NCBI RefSeq assembly: GCF_018860855.1
Contig: NZ_JAHKQE010000009.1
Span: 124,001-188,000, forward strand
Length of the DNA stretch: 64,000 bases
Direction: 5' to 3'
Source of the DNA: Amphritea atlantica
GTDB lineage: Bacteria > Pseudomonadota > Gammaproteobacteria > Pseudomonadales > Balneatricaceae
The translations under genes and the position numbers were made by a program. Positions 16,980 to 25,931 of this stretch are shown here, in pieces. The number at the start of each line of letters is the position of its first letter. Position 1 is the first letter of the stretch. The notes below the pieces were generated by a model. The model saw nothing but the letters and a program-made list of their open reading frames with translations, made no database searches and was not told the origin of the DNA.

Positions 16980-17194
16980 TATATTTCAAATAGTTAAAAA
17001 AAGTAGAATATAAAGGCACGAGAGCAGATGCGTATTAAAATCGATAAAAAGTGCAAACAAAGCACTGGAAAATATATGTCTTGTGCTTTATCGAACATCA
17101 TAATTAGTTAACACATTAATATTAATGCTGAGTATTCAGCCGATATAGAGACAACAATAACTACATTGCTCCTCTTATTGCCTAAGGTGACCCC

Positions 17195-18139
17195 ATGTCT
17201 CAACCAGATTTTGACCCAAAAGATTTTCGCCGCGCCCTGTCACAATTTCCAACGGGTGTAACCGTCATTACCACCGTGGACGCCGATGGCAAGCCAGTGG
17301 GTGTAACCGCCAGTAGCTTCAACTCTGTCTCTATGGAGCCGACGCTGGTGCTTTGGAGTATCGATAAAGGCGCTCACAGTCTGTCTGCGTTTGAAAAAGC
17401 GGAGCACTTTGCAGTCAATGTTTTAGGCAGTGATCAGGTAGCAACCTCTAACAATTTTGCTAGCCGTGGCGAAGATAAATTTGCCAACGCTGCCTACTCT
17501 GCAGGCTTAGGCGGAGCCCCACTGCTCGATGACTATGCGGCTCAATTTGAATGTAAAACCTGGGCAGTTTATGAAGGTGGCGACCACCTTATTCTCGTTG
17601 GCGAAGTTATTAACTACCGTTATAACGATGTGATTGAACCTCTCGTCTTTGCCCGCGGCCACTATGCGATCTCCGCACAGCACCCCGAAACAATGAAGTC
17701 ACCTTCCAGCTGTGACAACGCCAACACTGACGGTGGCTTTGTCGGCGACTACCTGCTGTACCTCGTCCGTAATCTGTATCAGGAACTGAGCGCTTCGCTC
17801 TATCCTAAATTGCAAAGTGAGTGCGATATTAACCCTGAAGAGTGGCGTATTCTTGCCCGTATGGATAGCTGTCCAACGATCAGCATCAGCGACTTAACCG
17901 GCATGGTACTGCAACCTGAGATTGCCCTCCGTCAAACCGCTGACTGGATGGCAGAAAAAGGCCTGGTCGAATATCAGAGCAAAGATATCCTCAAAGTCAC
18001 TGCAAAAGGCTCAGGCATCGCCGCACAACTGCGTGATCTTGCCATTGCCGAAGAAGCCGAACTACTATCGAAACTACCGGCTAATGAAGCTGGACAGTTA
18101 AAAGCAAACCTTAAAACACTGATTGAAAAGCTTAGCTAA
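17195..18139 (+). CDS. HPA 3-hydroxylase reductase (C1-type) with MarR domain
   Basis: A 314-aa fusion. Residues about 8-170 are a flavin reductase split barrel (PTGVTVITT, GVTASSFNSVSMEP, GHYAIS near the end). Residues about 185-314 are a MarR-like winged helix. This layout and length match C1, the NADH:FMN reductase of Acinetobacter p-hydroxyphenylacetate 3-hydroxylase, whose MarR-like tail senses the aromatic substrate and controls flavin reduction. C1 normally supplies reduced FMN to an oxygenase, C2. Here the only neighbouring oxygenase is a remnant, so the reductase is orphaned or serves a distant partner. AAGGTG precedes ATG 17195. An alternative call is a generic flavin reductase, but the MarR tail argues for C1. 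Confidence 0.85.
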   Translation: MSQPDFDPKDFRRALSQFPTGVTVITTVDADGKPVGVTASSFNSVSMEPTLVLWSIDKGAHSLSAFEKAEHFAVNVLGSDQVATSNNFASRGEDKFANAAYSAGLGGAPLLDDYAAQFECKTWAVYEGGDHLILVGEVINYRYNDVIEPLVFARGHYAISAQHPETMKSPSSCDNANTDGGFVGDYLLYLVRNLYQELSASLYPKLQSECDINPEEWRILARMDSCPTISISDLTGMVLQPEIALRQTADWMAEKGLVEYQSKDILKVTAKGSGIAAQLRDLAIAEEAELLSKLPANEAGQLKANLKTLIEKLS

Positions 18140-18283
18140 GCCGTCATCCTCTTGTTATTACGACTCACGACCAGCGGTACTCCCGCTGGCAGACACCTCG
18201 CTAACTATCAACGCTTTGCCCTAAACATCCCGTCAAAAACAGCGTAAAATGCCCTTTTTTAATACGATCAGGCCTGAATTGTT

Positions 18284-18691
18284 ATGAGTCTCGAAGATAT
18301 CGATAAGCCGTTAAGCAAAGATGATGAAACCGCCCAAACCAAGAACGGCTTTTTGGCCCTTGTCTCAAAACTGGTGTTTGATGAAAAATTGCCCGTGCGC
18401 TTTATGTATAAAACCGTACCCGCTCACCTCAACGATACAGGGTGGCGCATGTTTACCGGCTATGAAACCCCTGAGTTTCTTGAAGATGAAGTCACTAACC
18501 TGCTGCCTGTTGACGTTGAGAAAATGACCAACCTTGACCCGTCACTCAGCAAATTAGTGGACTACAATGCCGGCACTGTTTGGGAGCGCGCACCCGGAGC
18601 CGAAGGCTGGCAAAGGGTTTACGACTTTAAAATTCCGGCCGACCAGGTCGAGGTTGAAATCACCAACGATGTGGATGATTTCAAACATTAA
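18284..18691 (+). CDS. DUF2185 / Imm33-like protein
   Basis: A 135-aa soluble acidic protein. Residues about 25-115 fit the DUF2185 (immunity protein Imm33-like) domain: ALVSKLVF, a DTGWRMFTGYE core with the typical W-R-F, then ETPEFL and a closing WER. The biochemical role is unknown. It stands alone between the C1-type reductase and ibpA and is followed by a strong terminator. No toxin gene lies next to it, so an immunity role here is not supported by context. Confidence 0.8.
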   Translation: MSLEDIDKPLSKDDETAQTKNGFLALVSKLVFDEKLPVRFMYKTVPAHLNDTGWRMFTGYETPEFLEDEVTNLLPVDVEKMTNLDPSLSKLVDYNAGTVWERAPGAEGWQRVYDFKIPADQVEVEITNDVDDFKH

Positions 18692-18717
18692 CAGCACACC
18701 AGTGTTAAAAAAGCGCT

Positions 18718-18744
18718 AGCCTTTCTCTTGAAAGGCTTTTTTTT
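18718..18744 (+). terminator. terminator after DUF2185 gene
   Basis: AGCCTTTC (18718-18725) pairs with GAAAGGCT (18730-18737) around TCTT, followed by a run of eight T's. Confidence 0.93.
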
Positions 18745-18760
18745 GTCCTTATCTAGTAAG

Positions 18761-18840
18761 TTAACGGAGGCTCATCGAGCTCCGTTAATCGCCTGATCAT
18801 TGTGATAGGCAACTCACACTATATTGCTTTATGAGGATAT
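18761..18840 (+). promoter_or_regulatory. ROSE-type RNA thermometer of ibpA
   Basis: There are three hairpins in a row. 18761-18788: TTAACGGA and GCTC pair with GAGC and TCCGTTAA, with one bulged G. 18791-18810: GCCT and ATCA pair with TGAT and AGGC, with one bulged G. 18821-18840: TATTGCT pairs with the ribosome-binding AGGATA around a 5-nt loop, with the G of TTGCT bulged opposite the AGGA. That last arrangement is the hallmark of ROSE elements, which hide the ribosome-binding site of small heat-shock genes at low temperature. Position, hairpin number and motif all agree. Confidence 0.85.
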
Positions 18841-18844
18841 TATT

Positions 18845-19264
18845 ATGCGTCAATTTGACCTTACCCCACTGTACCGCTCCGCCATTGGCTTCGATCGTTT
18901 AGCATCCATGATTGATAACGCTTCACGCAACGAACAGGCCCAAAATGGTTACCCACCCTACAATATTGAACTGATCAACGAATACGCTTACCGCATCACT
19001 ATGGCAATCGCGGGATTTGATAAATCAGAAGTTACCATTAAAACAGAACACGGCGTACTGAGCGTTACCGGCAACAAACAAGCGGATGAAACCGAACGCC
19101 AATATCTACACCAAGGCATCGCCGCCCGCGGTTTTGAGCGTAAATTCCAGCTAGCGGACCATGTCAGAGTAACAGATGCTTCGATGGAAAACGGCTTACT
19201 ACACATCGACTTGATTCAGGAAATCCCTGAAGAGATGAAACCCCGTTCTATCGAAATTAACTAA
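18845..19264 (+). CDS. ibpA: small heat-shock protein IbpA
   Basis: A 139-aa Hsp20 holdase that binds unfolding proteins for later refolding by DnaK and ClpB. I start at ATG 18845 (MRQFDLTPLYRSAIGFDR), which matches IbpA N-termini and has AGGA at 7 nt; the earlier in-frame ATG at 18824 lies inside the thermometer hairpin. The alpha-crystallin domain spans about residues 35-125 and includes YRITMAIAGF and the end GLLHIDL. The tail PRSIEIN carries the I-x-I motif for oligomer contacts. Translation is probably heat-controlled by the ROSE element just upstream. Single gene with a terminator behind it. Confidence 0.96.
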   Translation: MRQFDLTPLYRSAIGFDRLASMIDNASRNEQAQNGYPPYNIELINEYAYRITMAIAGFDKSEVTIKTEHGVLSVTGNKQADETERQYLHQGIAARGFERKFQLADHVRVTDASMENGLLHIDLIQEIPEEMKPRSIEIN

Positions 19265-19354
19265 GAGCTTGATCATTGCTTCACGTTAACACGGGTGTAT
19301 TAGAACCCTCTAACGAAAAGCAGGAAAACCAAAGCACGAAAAAATAAGCATCAT

Positions 19355-19383
19355 AACAGGGAGCCATCAGCTCCCTGTTTTAA
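19355..19383 (+). terminator. ibpA terminator
   Basis: AACAGGGAGC (19355-19364) pairs with GCTCCCTGTT (19370-19379) around a 5-nt loop, followed by T's. Confidence 0.92.
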
Positions 19384-19433
19384 TTTCCGCCATGGCTTTA
19401 TATGATGATCCCGTAAGCCAAAGGCTTCTTGAC

Positions 19434-20024
19434 TCAATCATCAACAACGTTGGCATCGCTTATTTTAATCGCTTGGTAAATCTCACAGCGCAACGAATCA
19501 CTCCAATAACCGACAGGCAAACCGGCCTTCTGACGTAATAAACTCACAAAGCGTTCCGGCTGCGGCAACTGTTCCCAGACCGAGGGCAAAAAGGTTGCCT
19601 TGTGGCCGTCATCAGCCAACACTAAGCCATCAACTCCAGGCCTAAGCGCTGCCAGCAACTCAGCCTCACTGTTAACCGGCAAAGGCGTTAAAGGGGTTAA
19701 GATTGAGATCTCATAGCTCAACCGATTGAGTTCAGCCGCTGTTACCGGCGTAAAACGCTGATCCTTAAATGCCGCCAAATAACTATTACGCGAAACTGAT
19801 TCAACCAATGAAGCATCGGCTTCGAGGTTACCAATACAGCCACGTAACCGACCATCAAGGGTTAGTGTGACAAAACAACCCCGAGGCTGCTTTAAGGCAG
19901 CAGACACCGATGCCATGTTCGGCGACGCTGGCGGCAAGCCCTGCACACCTTGAGACACAACCTGTCGCGCTAGCTGTATCAGGTAACGCTGATCGGCCTG
20001 ACTATACTGTTCAACAGAAGGCAT
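19434..20024 (-). CDS. amrA: AmmeMemoRadiSam system protein A (AMMECR1 domain)
   Basis: A 196-aa AMMECR1-domain protein. The conserved core GCFVTL and LRGCIGNL lies about residues 50-70, with YEISILTPL and DGLVL further on. I use ATG 20024; the GTG at 20030 is possible. It overlaps the end of the MEMO-like gene by 14 bp, so the two are translationally linked. With the divergent radical SAM gene it completes the three-part AmmeMemoRadiSam system, whose reaction is not established. It is cytoplasmic, with no signal peptide. Confidence 0.92.
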   Translation of the reverse strand: MPSVEQYSQADQRYLIQLARQVVSQGVQGLPPASPNMASVSAALKQPRGCFVTLTLDGRLRGCIGNLEADASLVESVSRNSYLAAFKDQRFTPVTAAELNRLSYEISILTPLTPLPVNSEAELLAALRPGVDGLVLADDGHKATFLPSVWEQLPQPERFVSLLRQKAGLPVGYWSDSLRCEIYQAIKISDANVVDD

Positions 20025-20790
20025 AAGCACAATACCCCACTACCCGCTGATGATCCCCTGCGGTATCACCTGAATTACAATAACCCAATAACTCGGCCTC
20101 AAGCCCAGTCTTAACCGCATAAGCCAACAAACCATTTAAGGCGTAACAACCACAGGCCTGTTGAGGTTGAATATCACTACTCAGTTGATCAATGCTAGTA
20201 AGCGTCGCTTGATCTATCTGTTTAGCCTGCTCATAGCTATGAAAATGACTCAAGTCGCTACTCACTAGCAACAAGGTTTGCGTTTCAGCTAAGACGCTTG
20301 TGATCAGTGACTCAACCGCGCCAACGGGTGTTTCACCAACCAGTACCGGTAACACCGGCAGGTCGCTCTGCATTAGCTGCAGAAAAGGTAGTTGCACCTC
20401 TAAGCAATGCTCCTGCGCATGGGCCAGATCATTAACACTCACCAAACCCTCTTGCTGCAGTGTTTGACTAAGCAGGGTATCAATCTCAACCTCGCCTAAG
20501 GGCGTCTGCCACCGATCGGCACTCATCACCGCCATCCCTTGTAACGGAACTCGGTGCGCAGGCCCCAACAAGACCACCCGCCGGTAATCCGCCAGATATG
20601 GCCGAATGCGATTATAGGCTTTCGCGGCGATACCACCGGAATAGATTAAACCCGCATGAGGCACCTGAATCGCCACCGGCTTCGCCCCAGATTGCGGATT
20701 ATCGGCTAACAATTGGCTCACCAGCCGCGTCAACTCATCCGGCTGCTGCGGATAAAACATACCCGCCACAGCAGCCTGTTTAATTTTCAT
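20011..20790 (-). CDS. amrB: AmmeMemoRadiSam system protein B (MEMO1 family)
   Basis: A 259-aa MEMO1-family protein related to class III extradiol dioxygenases. Metal-site-type residues are visible: the His of PHAGLIYSGG (about residue 45), the His of AHAQEHCLEVQ about residue 125, and SSDLSHFH about residue 185. ATG 20790 begins MKIKQAAVAGMFYP, typical of the family. The gene is first in a minus-strand pair with the AMMECR1 gene and shares a 140-bp divergent promoter region with the radical SAM gene. The function in bacteria is unknown. Confidence 0.93.
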   Translation of the reverse strand: MKIKQAAVAGMFYPQQPDELTRLVSQLLADNPQSGAKPVAIQVPHAGLIYSGGIAAKAYNRIRPYLADYRRVVLLGPAHRVPLQGMAVMSADRWQTPLGEVEIDTLLSQTLQQEGLVSVNDLAHAQEHCLEVQLPFLQLMQSDLPVLPVLVGETPVGAVESLITSVLAETQTLLLVSSDLSHFHSYEQAKQIDQATLTSIDQLSSDIQPQQACGCYALNGLLAYAVKTGLEAELLGYCNSGDTAGDHQRVVGYCAYAFC

Positions 20791-20930
20791 CTACACTCAT
20801 CCTATAACGATTAACGGTATTATCAGTATAGTCCGATCAACAAGATCGAGGGACGCACCATGGATTCGGCGCGGAAAAATATTTACCGCCTATCGAAAAA
20901 CCTTGCCAACACAGACAATATAAACGCCTT

Positions 20931-22007
20931 ATGAATAAGCCCTCATCATCTCATGCAACCCGCTACTGGCATTCAGCCGACGGACGAACCCAGTGCGATG
21001 TCTGCCCCCACCAATGTCAGCTACAGGAGGGCCAGCGGGGACTCTGTTATGTCAGAGGCTGCGAAAACGGCAAGATTGTGCTCTATAGTTATGGTCGTTC
21101 CAGCGGCTTTTGTATCGATCCCATCGAGAAAAAACCACTCAATCACTTCCTGCCCGGTACACCCGTACTCTCCTTTGGCACGGCAGGCTGTAATCTGAGC
21201 TGTAAGTTTTGTCAGAACTGGGATATGAGTAAATCTCGACAGATGGATACCCTCGCAAGTCAAGCGAGCCCCGAACAACTAGCGCAGGCCTGTGTTGATA
21301 CCGGCTGTCGCTCCATCGCGTATACTTACAACGATCCGGTCATCTTTATGGAATATGCCATCGATGTGGCGCAAGCTTGCCGAGAACGTAATATCAACTC
21401 GATCGCAGTCTCTGCCGGTTATATATTACCCGCCGCCCGAGATGAGTTTTTCCGCTATATGGATGCAACCAATATTGATCTAAAAGGCTTTAACGAGACG
21501 TTCTATCGCAAGCTCTGCGGGGGCCATTTGCAGCCCGTATTGGATACACTGATCTATCTGGTGCATGAAACTTCTTGCTGGGTAGAGATTACCAACCTGA
21601 TTATTCCCGGCGAAAACGATGACCCTGCCGAATTAGAAGCGATGTGCCAATGGATTCACGATCAATTAGGGCCGTTCGTGCCGCTCCATTTTACCGCCTT
21701 TCATCCTGACTATAAGATGAAGGACATTCCAGCGACCCCCTACGCAACCTTAGCCGCCGCCCGACGTATCGCACTGAAGTGCGGTCTCAAGCATGTCTAT
21801 ACCGGTAATGTGACGTCGCTCGACAGCGGCTCGACCTACTGTAGTCATTGCCAGCAACGACTGATTGAACGCTCACAATATCAATTGGGAGAATGGAATC
21901 TAGACGAACAGGGTCGCTGCCGGTTTTGTAAAACGCCACTCGCGGGGCACTTTGAAGCACAACCGGGTGACTGGGGATCACAACGACAAGTACTACGATT
22001 TAGTTAA
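20931..22007 (+). CDS. amrS: AmmeMemoRadiSam system radical SAM enzyme
   Basis: A 358-aa radical SAM protein of the PflA-like group. The cluster motif is CNLSCKFC (Cys87, Cys91, Cys94). An N-terminal CDVCPHQC and a C-terminal pair CSHC...CRFC suggest additional metal binding. Other family signs are SFGTAGC, AYTYNDP and DLKGFNE. It is divergent from the AMMECR1/MEMO pair and shares their promoter region. It ends 16 bp from the convergent dusC. The substrate is unknown. The three genes co-occur across bacteria and archaea, hence the system name. Confidence 0.94.
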   Translation: MNKPSSSHATRYWHSADGRTQCDVCPHQCQLQEGQRGLCYVRGCENGKIVLYSYGRSSGFCIDPIEKKPLNHFLPGTPVLSFGTAGCNLSCKFCQNWDMSKSRQMDTLASQASPEQLAQACVDTGCRSIAYTYNDPVIFMEYAIDVAQACRERNINSIAVSAGYILPAARDEFFRYMDATNIDLKGFNETFYRKLCGGHLQPVLDTLIYLVHETSCWVEITNLIIPGENDDPAELEAMCQWIHDQLGPFVPLHFTAFHPDYKMKDIPATPYATLAAARRIALKCGLKHVYTGNVTSLDSGSTYCSHCQQRLIERSQYQLGEWNLDEQGRCRFCKTPLAGHFEAQPGDWGSQRQVLRFS

Positions 22008-22022
22008 TTGTTTCAAACCGGC

Positions 22023-22979
22023 TTACAACGACGCCACCGCCTGCTGCAAAAACTGACGCACCTCAGCCACCTGCTTTAGGGTGCGCATCTGCTGCAACAG
22101 CGGCATCGCTTCGGGATATTCTCGCGACATCATTTTCAGCCACTGTTTAATCCGGCCATGCACATACTTCGGCGCTAATTGTTGCTCAACCATCTCTAAA
22201 AACTGCTGGAGTAACAGTAACATTTCCGGCCAGCTCAGGTGATCGGGATCATCTCCTCGTTGCCAAGCTTTAATCCGCAAACCCAAATCCGGCGCCGCCA
22301 CTAAGCCACGCCCTATCATAACGTCATCACAGCCACTCACCTCACGGCAGCGCTGATAATCCTGCCAGTTCCACACTTCCCCATTGGCGGTCACGGGAAT
22401 AGCCACCTGCTCACGAATCCGCGCGATCCATTCCCAGTGGGCGGGTGGCCGATAGCCCTCCTCTTTGGTGCGCGCATGCACGGTTAAACCGCAGGCACCG
22501 GCATCCGCAATCGCGGCAGCATTATCTAAAGCACGGGATTTATCGCTAAAGCCTAAACGCATTTTCGCCGTCACCGGAATATGTGCTGGCACCGCCTGCC
22601 GTACCCACCAGACGATCTGGTGCACCAGTTCCGGCTCGTTCAATAGAATCGCACCACCGCGACTTTTATTAACGGTTCTGGCCGGACAACCGAAGTTAAG
22701 ATCGATACCCCGAGCACCAATACTCACCGCCTTACGGGCATTACCGGCAAGAATACGAGGATCACTGCCCAACAACTGCAGCGTCACCGGCGTACCTGAG
22801 CTGGTGCGGCTATCGTTGAAAAGCTCCGGGCTGATACGGCGGAAAACCTTAGCCGGCAACACCCGTTCAGAGACTCGGATAAATTCCGTGACACACTGAT
22901 CAATACCACCGATACGGGTCAGTATCTCCCGCATGGGCGCATCCACAACGCCTTCCATCGGTGCCAGTATAATTTTCAA
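22023..22979 (-). CDS. dusC: tRNA-dihydrouridine(16) synthase DusC
   Basis: An FMN enzyme that reduces uridine to dihydrouridine in the tRNA D-loop. ILAPMEGV, NFGCPARTVN (catalytic Cys), KMRLGF, HARTKEEGY and IGRGL are all present. I propose TTG 22979 as the start: AGGG lies 5 nt upstream, and the protein (318 aa, KIILAPMEG) then aligns end to end with E. coli DusC. An ATG at 23021 is the alternative. The frame is open to 23054, but that stretch lies in the metZ terminator hairpin. It is the DusC subtype judging by TEFIRVSERVLP and WEWIARIRE. Confidence 0.92.
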   Translation of the reverse strand: MKIILAPMEGVVDAPMREILTRIGGIDQCVTEFIRVSERVLPAKVFRRISPELFNDSRTSSGTPVTLQLLGSDPRILAGNARKAVSIGARGIDLNFGCPARTVNKSRGGAILLNEPELVHQIVWWVRQAVPAHIPVTAKMRLGFSDKSRALDNAAAIADAGACGLTVHARTKEEGYRPPAHWEWIARIREQVAIPVTANGEVWNWQDYQRCREVSGCDDVMIGRGLVAAPDLGLRIKAWQRGDDPDHLSWPEMLLLLQQFLEMVEQQLAPKYVHGRIKQWLKMMSREYPEAMPLLQQMRTLKQVAEVRQFLQQAVASL

Positions 22980-23030
22980 ATTAACCCTATCATCAATATG
23001 CTCTAAAGAAATTTCGCCCATGCAGATAAA

Positions 23031-23065
23031 TAAAATGCCCGCTCCGATCTGCATCAGGCGGGCAT
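23031..23065 (-). terminator. metZ terminator
   Basis: On the minus strand ATGCCCGC (23065-23058) pairs with GCGGGCAT (23042-23035), followed by TTTATTT. It sits just after the metZ stop and overlaps the longest possible reading of dusC. Confidence 0.88.
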
Positions 23066-23081
23066 CGTAACCAGCATCGCG

Positions 23082-24299
23082 TTAGATAGCAGCCAGACCT
23101 AGCTGCAGATCACGCTTAAGGTCTTCAAGGGATTCAAGGCCCACTGAGAAGCGGATCAGATTGTCCTTGATACCGGCGTTGGCTTTTGCTGCGGCACTCA
23201 TTCGCCCGTGGGTCGTCGTACCCGGATGCGTAATCGTACTCTTAACATCACCCAAGTTACCGGTGATAGAGATCATCTGGGTCGCATCAATAAAGCGCCA
23301 CGCTGCCGCTTGATCACCACTGACTTCAAAGGCCAGAACACCACCAAATGCACGCTGCTGTTTTTTCGCCAATAGATGCTGAGGGTGCTCTTCCAAACCA
23401 GAGTAATACACCTTATCGATACCCGGCTGCTGTTTCAGCCACTCGGCCATCGCCAAGGCATTGGCGCTGTGAGCCATCATTCGCAGCTCTAGTGTTTCTA
23501 AGCCCTTCATAAAGACCCATGCATTAAATGGGCTTAAGCAGGCACCACCGGTACGGATAAAGCCAAAGATCTCTTCCATCTCTTTATCGCGGCCAACCAC
23601 CACACCACCCACACAGCGACCCTGACCATCCAGGTATTTAGTGGCCGAGTGAACCACAATATCAGCCCCCAGCTTAATCGGTTGCTGCAAAGCGGGTGTA
23701 CAGAAACAGTTATCAACCACCAACAGCGCATCATGAGCATGAGCCAATGTCGCAACGGCTTCAATATCACCCAGTTCGGCTAATGGATTGGACGGTGTTT
23801 CTAAGAAAAACATCTTCGTTGCCGGCGTGACCGCAGCCGACCAAGCATTGATATCTGTTGGATCAACGTAGCTAACCGTGATACCGGTGCGGCTTAGATA
23901 TTTATCAAACAGCGAGACGATAGAGCCAAACACGCTGCGAGAACAGACAACATGATCGCCCTGCTTCAGCAATGATAAACAGGTGCTAAGAATAGCGGCC
24001 ATGCCTGAGGCAGCGGCAACCGCACGTTCAGCCCCCTCAAGGGCCGCCATACGTCGTTCAAACCCCTGCACCGTTGGATTGGTGAAGCGAGAATAAATAT
24101 TACCCTCTTCTTCGCCGCCAAAACGGGCCGCGGCTTCACGGGCACTGGAATAAACAAAACTGGAGGTCGGATAGATCGCATCGTTATGCTCTCCCTCATC
24201 ACTCCGCTGCTGCCCAGACCGAATGGCAAGCGTACTAAATGCATAGTCAGCATCATCAAACTGAATTCGTTCTGGACGTTCAAAATTGGACTTGGACAT
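23082..24299 (-). CDS. metZ: O-succinylhomoserine sulfhydrylase
   Basis: A PLP enzyme that makes homocysteine directly from O-succinylhomoserine and sulfide in methionine synthesis. It has 405 aa, the usual length. The PLP lysine is in SATKYLDGQGR (about Lys221), with YSRFTNPT and TPSNPL also present. ATG 24299 begins MSKSNFERP. The gene follows purF at 60 bp, an arrangement shared with Pseudomonas and relatives, which supports metZ rather than metB or metY. Confidence 0.95.
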   Translation of the reverse strand: MSKSNFERPERIQFDDADYAFSTLAIRSGQQRSDEGEHNDAIYPTSSFVYSSAREAAARFGGEEEGNIYSRFTNPTVQGFERRMAALEGAERAVAAASGMAAILSTCLSLLKQGDHVVCSRSVFGSIVSLFDKYLSRTGITVSYVDPTDINAWSAAVTPATKMFFLETPSNPLAELGDIEAVATLAHAHDALLVVDNCFCTPALQQPIKLGADIVVHSATKYLDGQGRCVGGVVVGRDKEMEEIFGFIRTGGACLSPFNAWVFMKGLETLELRMMAHSANALAMAEWLKQQPGIDKVYYSGLEEHPQHLLAKKQQRAFGGVLAFEVSGDQAAAWRFIDATQMISITGNLGDVKSTITHPGTTTHGRMSAAAKANAGIKDNLIRFSVGLESLEDLKRDLQLGLAAI

Positions 24300-24362
24300 C
24301 AACCATCATTCCCATAATTACAACGACTAACAACTTATTACCAAAAACACATCAATTACCGA

Positions 24363-25880
24363 TTAACGAATCGTCGCATGAAGGTTTGCATTTTGATTGG
24401 TTGCTGACTTTTTGTCGCCGCCTTTAGCATTATCATTACGTTCATCATCGATGCGTTTCAAATAAGCGTCATCGATATCACCGGTGATATATTTGCCATC
24501 AAACACCGATGCATCAAAGCCTTTCAGCGATTTATTACCGGCACGCAGGCAGTCTTTTAGGTCATCAAGGTCTTGATATAACATCCAGTCTGCACCGATC
24601 TCTTCACCGACTTCATCATCGGTACGACCGTGGGCAATCAACTCTTTAGCGGATGGCATATCGATGCCATAGACGTTAGGAAAACGTACCGCAGGCGCCG
24701 CTGATGCGAAATAAACTTTCTTCGCACCCATCTCCAATGCCATCTGAACGATCTGCTTAGAGGTTGTGCCACGGACAATGGAATCGTCAACCAGCATCAC
24801 AACCCGACCTTTAAACTCAAGTTCAATGGGGTTGAGCTTACGACGCACCGATTTAGCTCGCTGAGTTTGGCCAGGCATGATAAAGGTACGACCGATATAA
24901 CGGTTTTTGATAAAGCCTTCACGGAACTTCACACCCAGATGGTGAGCCATCTCTAGTGCAGAGGTGCGGCTCGTATCTGGGATTGGAATAATCACATCAA
25001 TATCGTGATCAGGCCGTTCGCGTTTAACTTTTTCAGCCAGCTTCACACCCATACGCATACGGGATTTATAAACATTAACGTTATCAATAATAGAATCAGG
25101 CCGCGCCAGATACACATATTCAAACAAACAAGGATGTAACTGTGGATTTTCAGCACACTGCATGGTGTGAACATCACCATCCTGAGTGATGAAGATCGCT
25201 TCACCCGGTTCGATATCGCGAATCAGAGTAAAACCTGAAATATCCAAAGCAACCGATTCCGAGGCCACCATGTACTCAGTGCCCTCTTTAGTTTCACGCT
25301 GACCGTATACCAACGGGCGGATACCATGAGGATCGCGAAACGCTACGATACCGTAACCAGTAATGACCGAAACGACCGCATAACCGCCACGCACACGCTT
25401 ATGTAACGCTTTAATCGCCGCGAAAATATCATCGGAGGTAGGCACAAGCCGGCCAATTTGTTGCAACTCATGCGCCATGATATTAAGTAACACCTCTGAG
25501 TCAGAGGTCGTATTAATATGACGCAGATTCTCTTTGCGCATCCGCTCACGCAGATCCGCTGTATTGGTCAGGTTACCGTTATGGGCCAACGCAATACCGT
25601 AAGGCGCATTGACGTAGAACGGCTGGGCTTCCGCAGAGCTAGAACTACCCGCTGTTGGATAGCGTACATGGCCAATGCCGATATTACCCATCAAACGCTT
25701 CATATGACGAGTTCGGAACACTTCGTTTACCAAACCATTATCTTTACGCATAAAGAAACGATTTGATTCACAGGTCACCATCCCAGCGGCATCCTGGCCT
25801 CGGTGCTGTAGCACTGTTAATGCATCAAAAATTGTCTGATTCACATTAGATTTGGCTACGATGCCAACTATACCGCACAT
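24363..25880 (-). CDS. purF: amidophosphoribosyltransferase
   Basis: Catalyses the first step of purine synthesis: glutamine and PRPP to phosphoribosylamine. It has 505 aa. The N-terminal Ntn glutaminase domain has Cys2 as nucleophile after Met removal (MCGIVGI), with HVRYPT and HNGNL. The C-terminal phosphoribosyltransferase domain has the PRPP loop [13 protein letters not shown] (361-373). It is downstream of cvpA by 51 bp, the classic cvpA-purF pair. Confidence 0.97.
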   Translation of the reverse strand: MCGIVGIVAKSNVNQTIFDALTVLQHRGQDAAGMVTCESNRFFMRKDNGLVNEVFRTRHMKRLMGNIGIGHVRYPTAGSSSSAEAQPFYVNAPYGIALAHNGNLTNTADLRERMRKENLRHINTTSDSEVLLNIMAHELQQIGRLVPTSDDIFAAIKALHKRVRGGYAVVSVITGYGIVAFRDPHGIRPLVYGQRETKEGTEYMVASESVALDISGFTLIRDIEPGEAIFITQDGDVHTMQCAENPQLHPCLFEYVYLARPDSIIDNVNVYKSRMRMGVKLAEKVKRERPDHDIDVIIPIPDTSRTSALEMAHHLGVKFREGFIKNRYIGRTFIMPGQTQRAKSVRRKLNPIELEFKGRVVMLVDDSIVRGTTSKQIVQMALEMGAKKVYFASAAPAVRFPNVYGIDMPSAKELIAHGRTDDEVGEEIGADWMLYQDLDDLKDCLRAGNKSLKGFDASVFDGKYITGDIDDAYLKRIDDERNDNAKGGDKKSATNQNANLHATIR

Positions 25881-25931
25881 TCAGGCTACCTCAGGTATTA
25901 AGTTAGTTACAGCAATATAAATTTAAAACAC

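Noticed and set aside
18284-18691. toxin-immunity pair at the DUF2185 gene
   Set aside because: No toxin-like or secreted partner is adjacent; the domain also occurs outside toxin loci.
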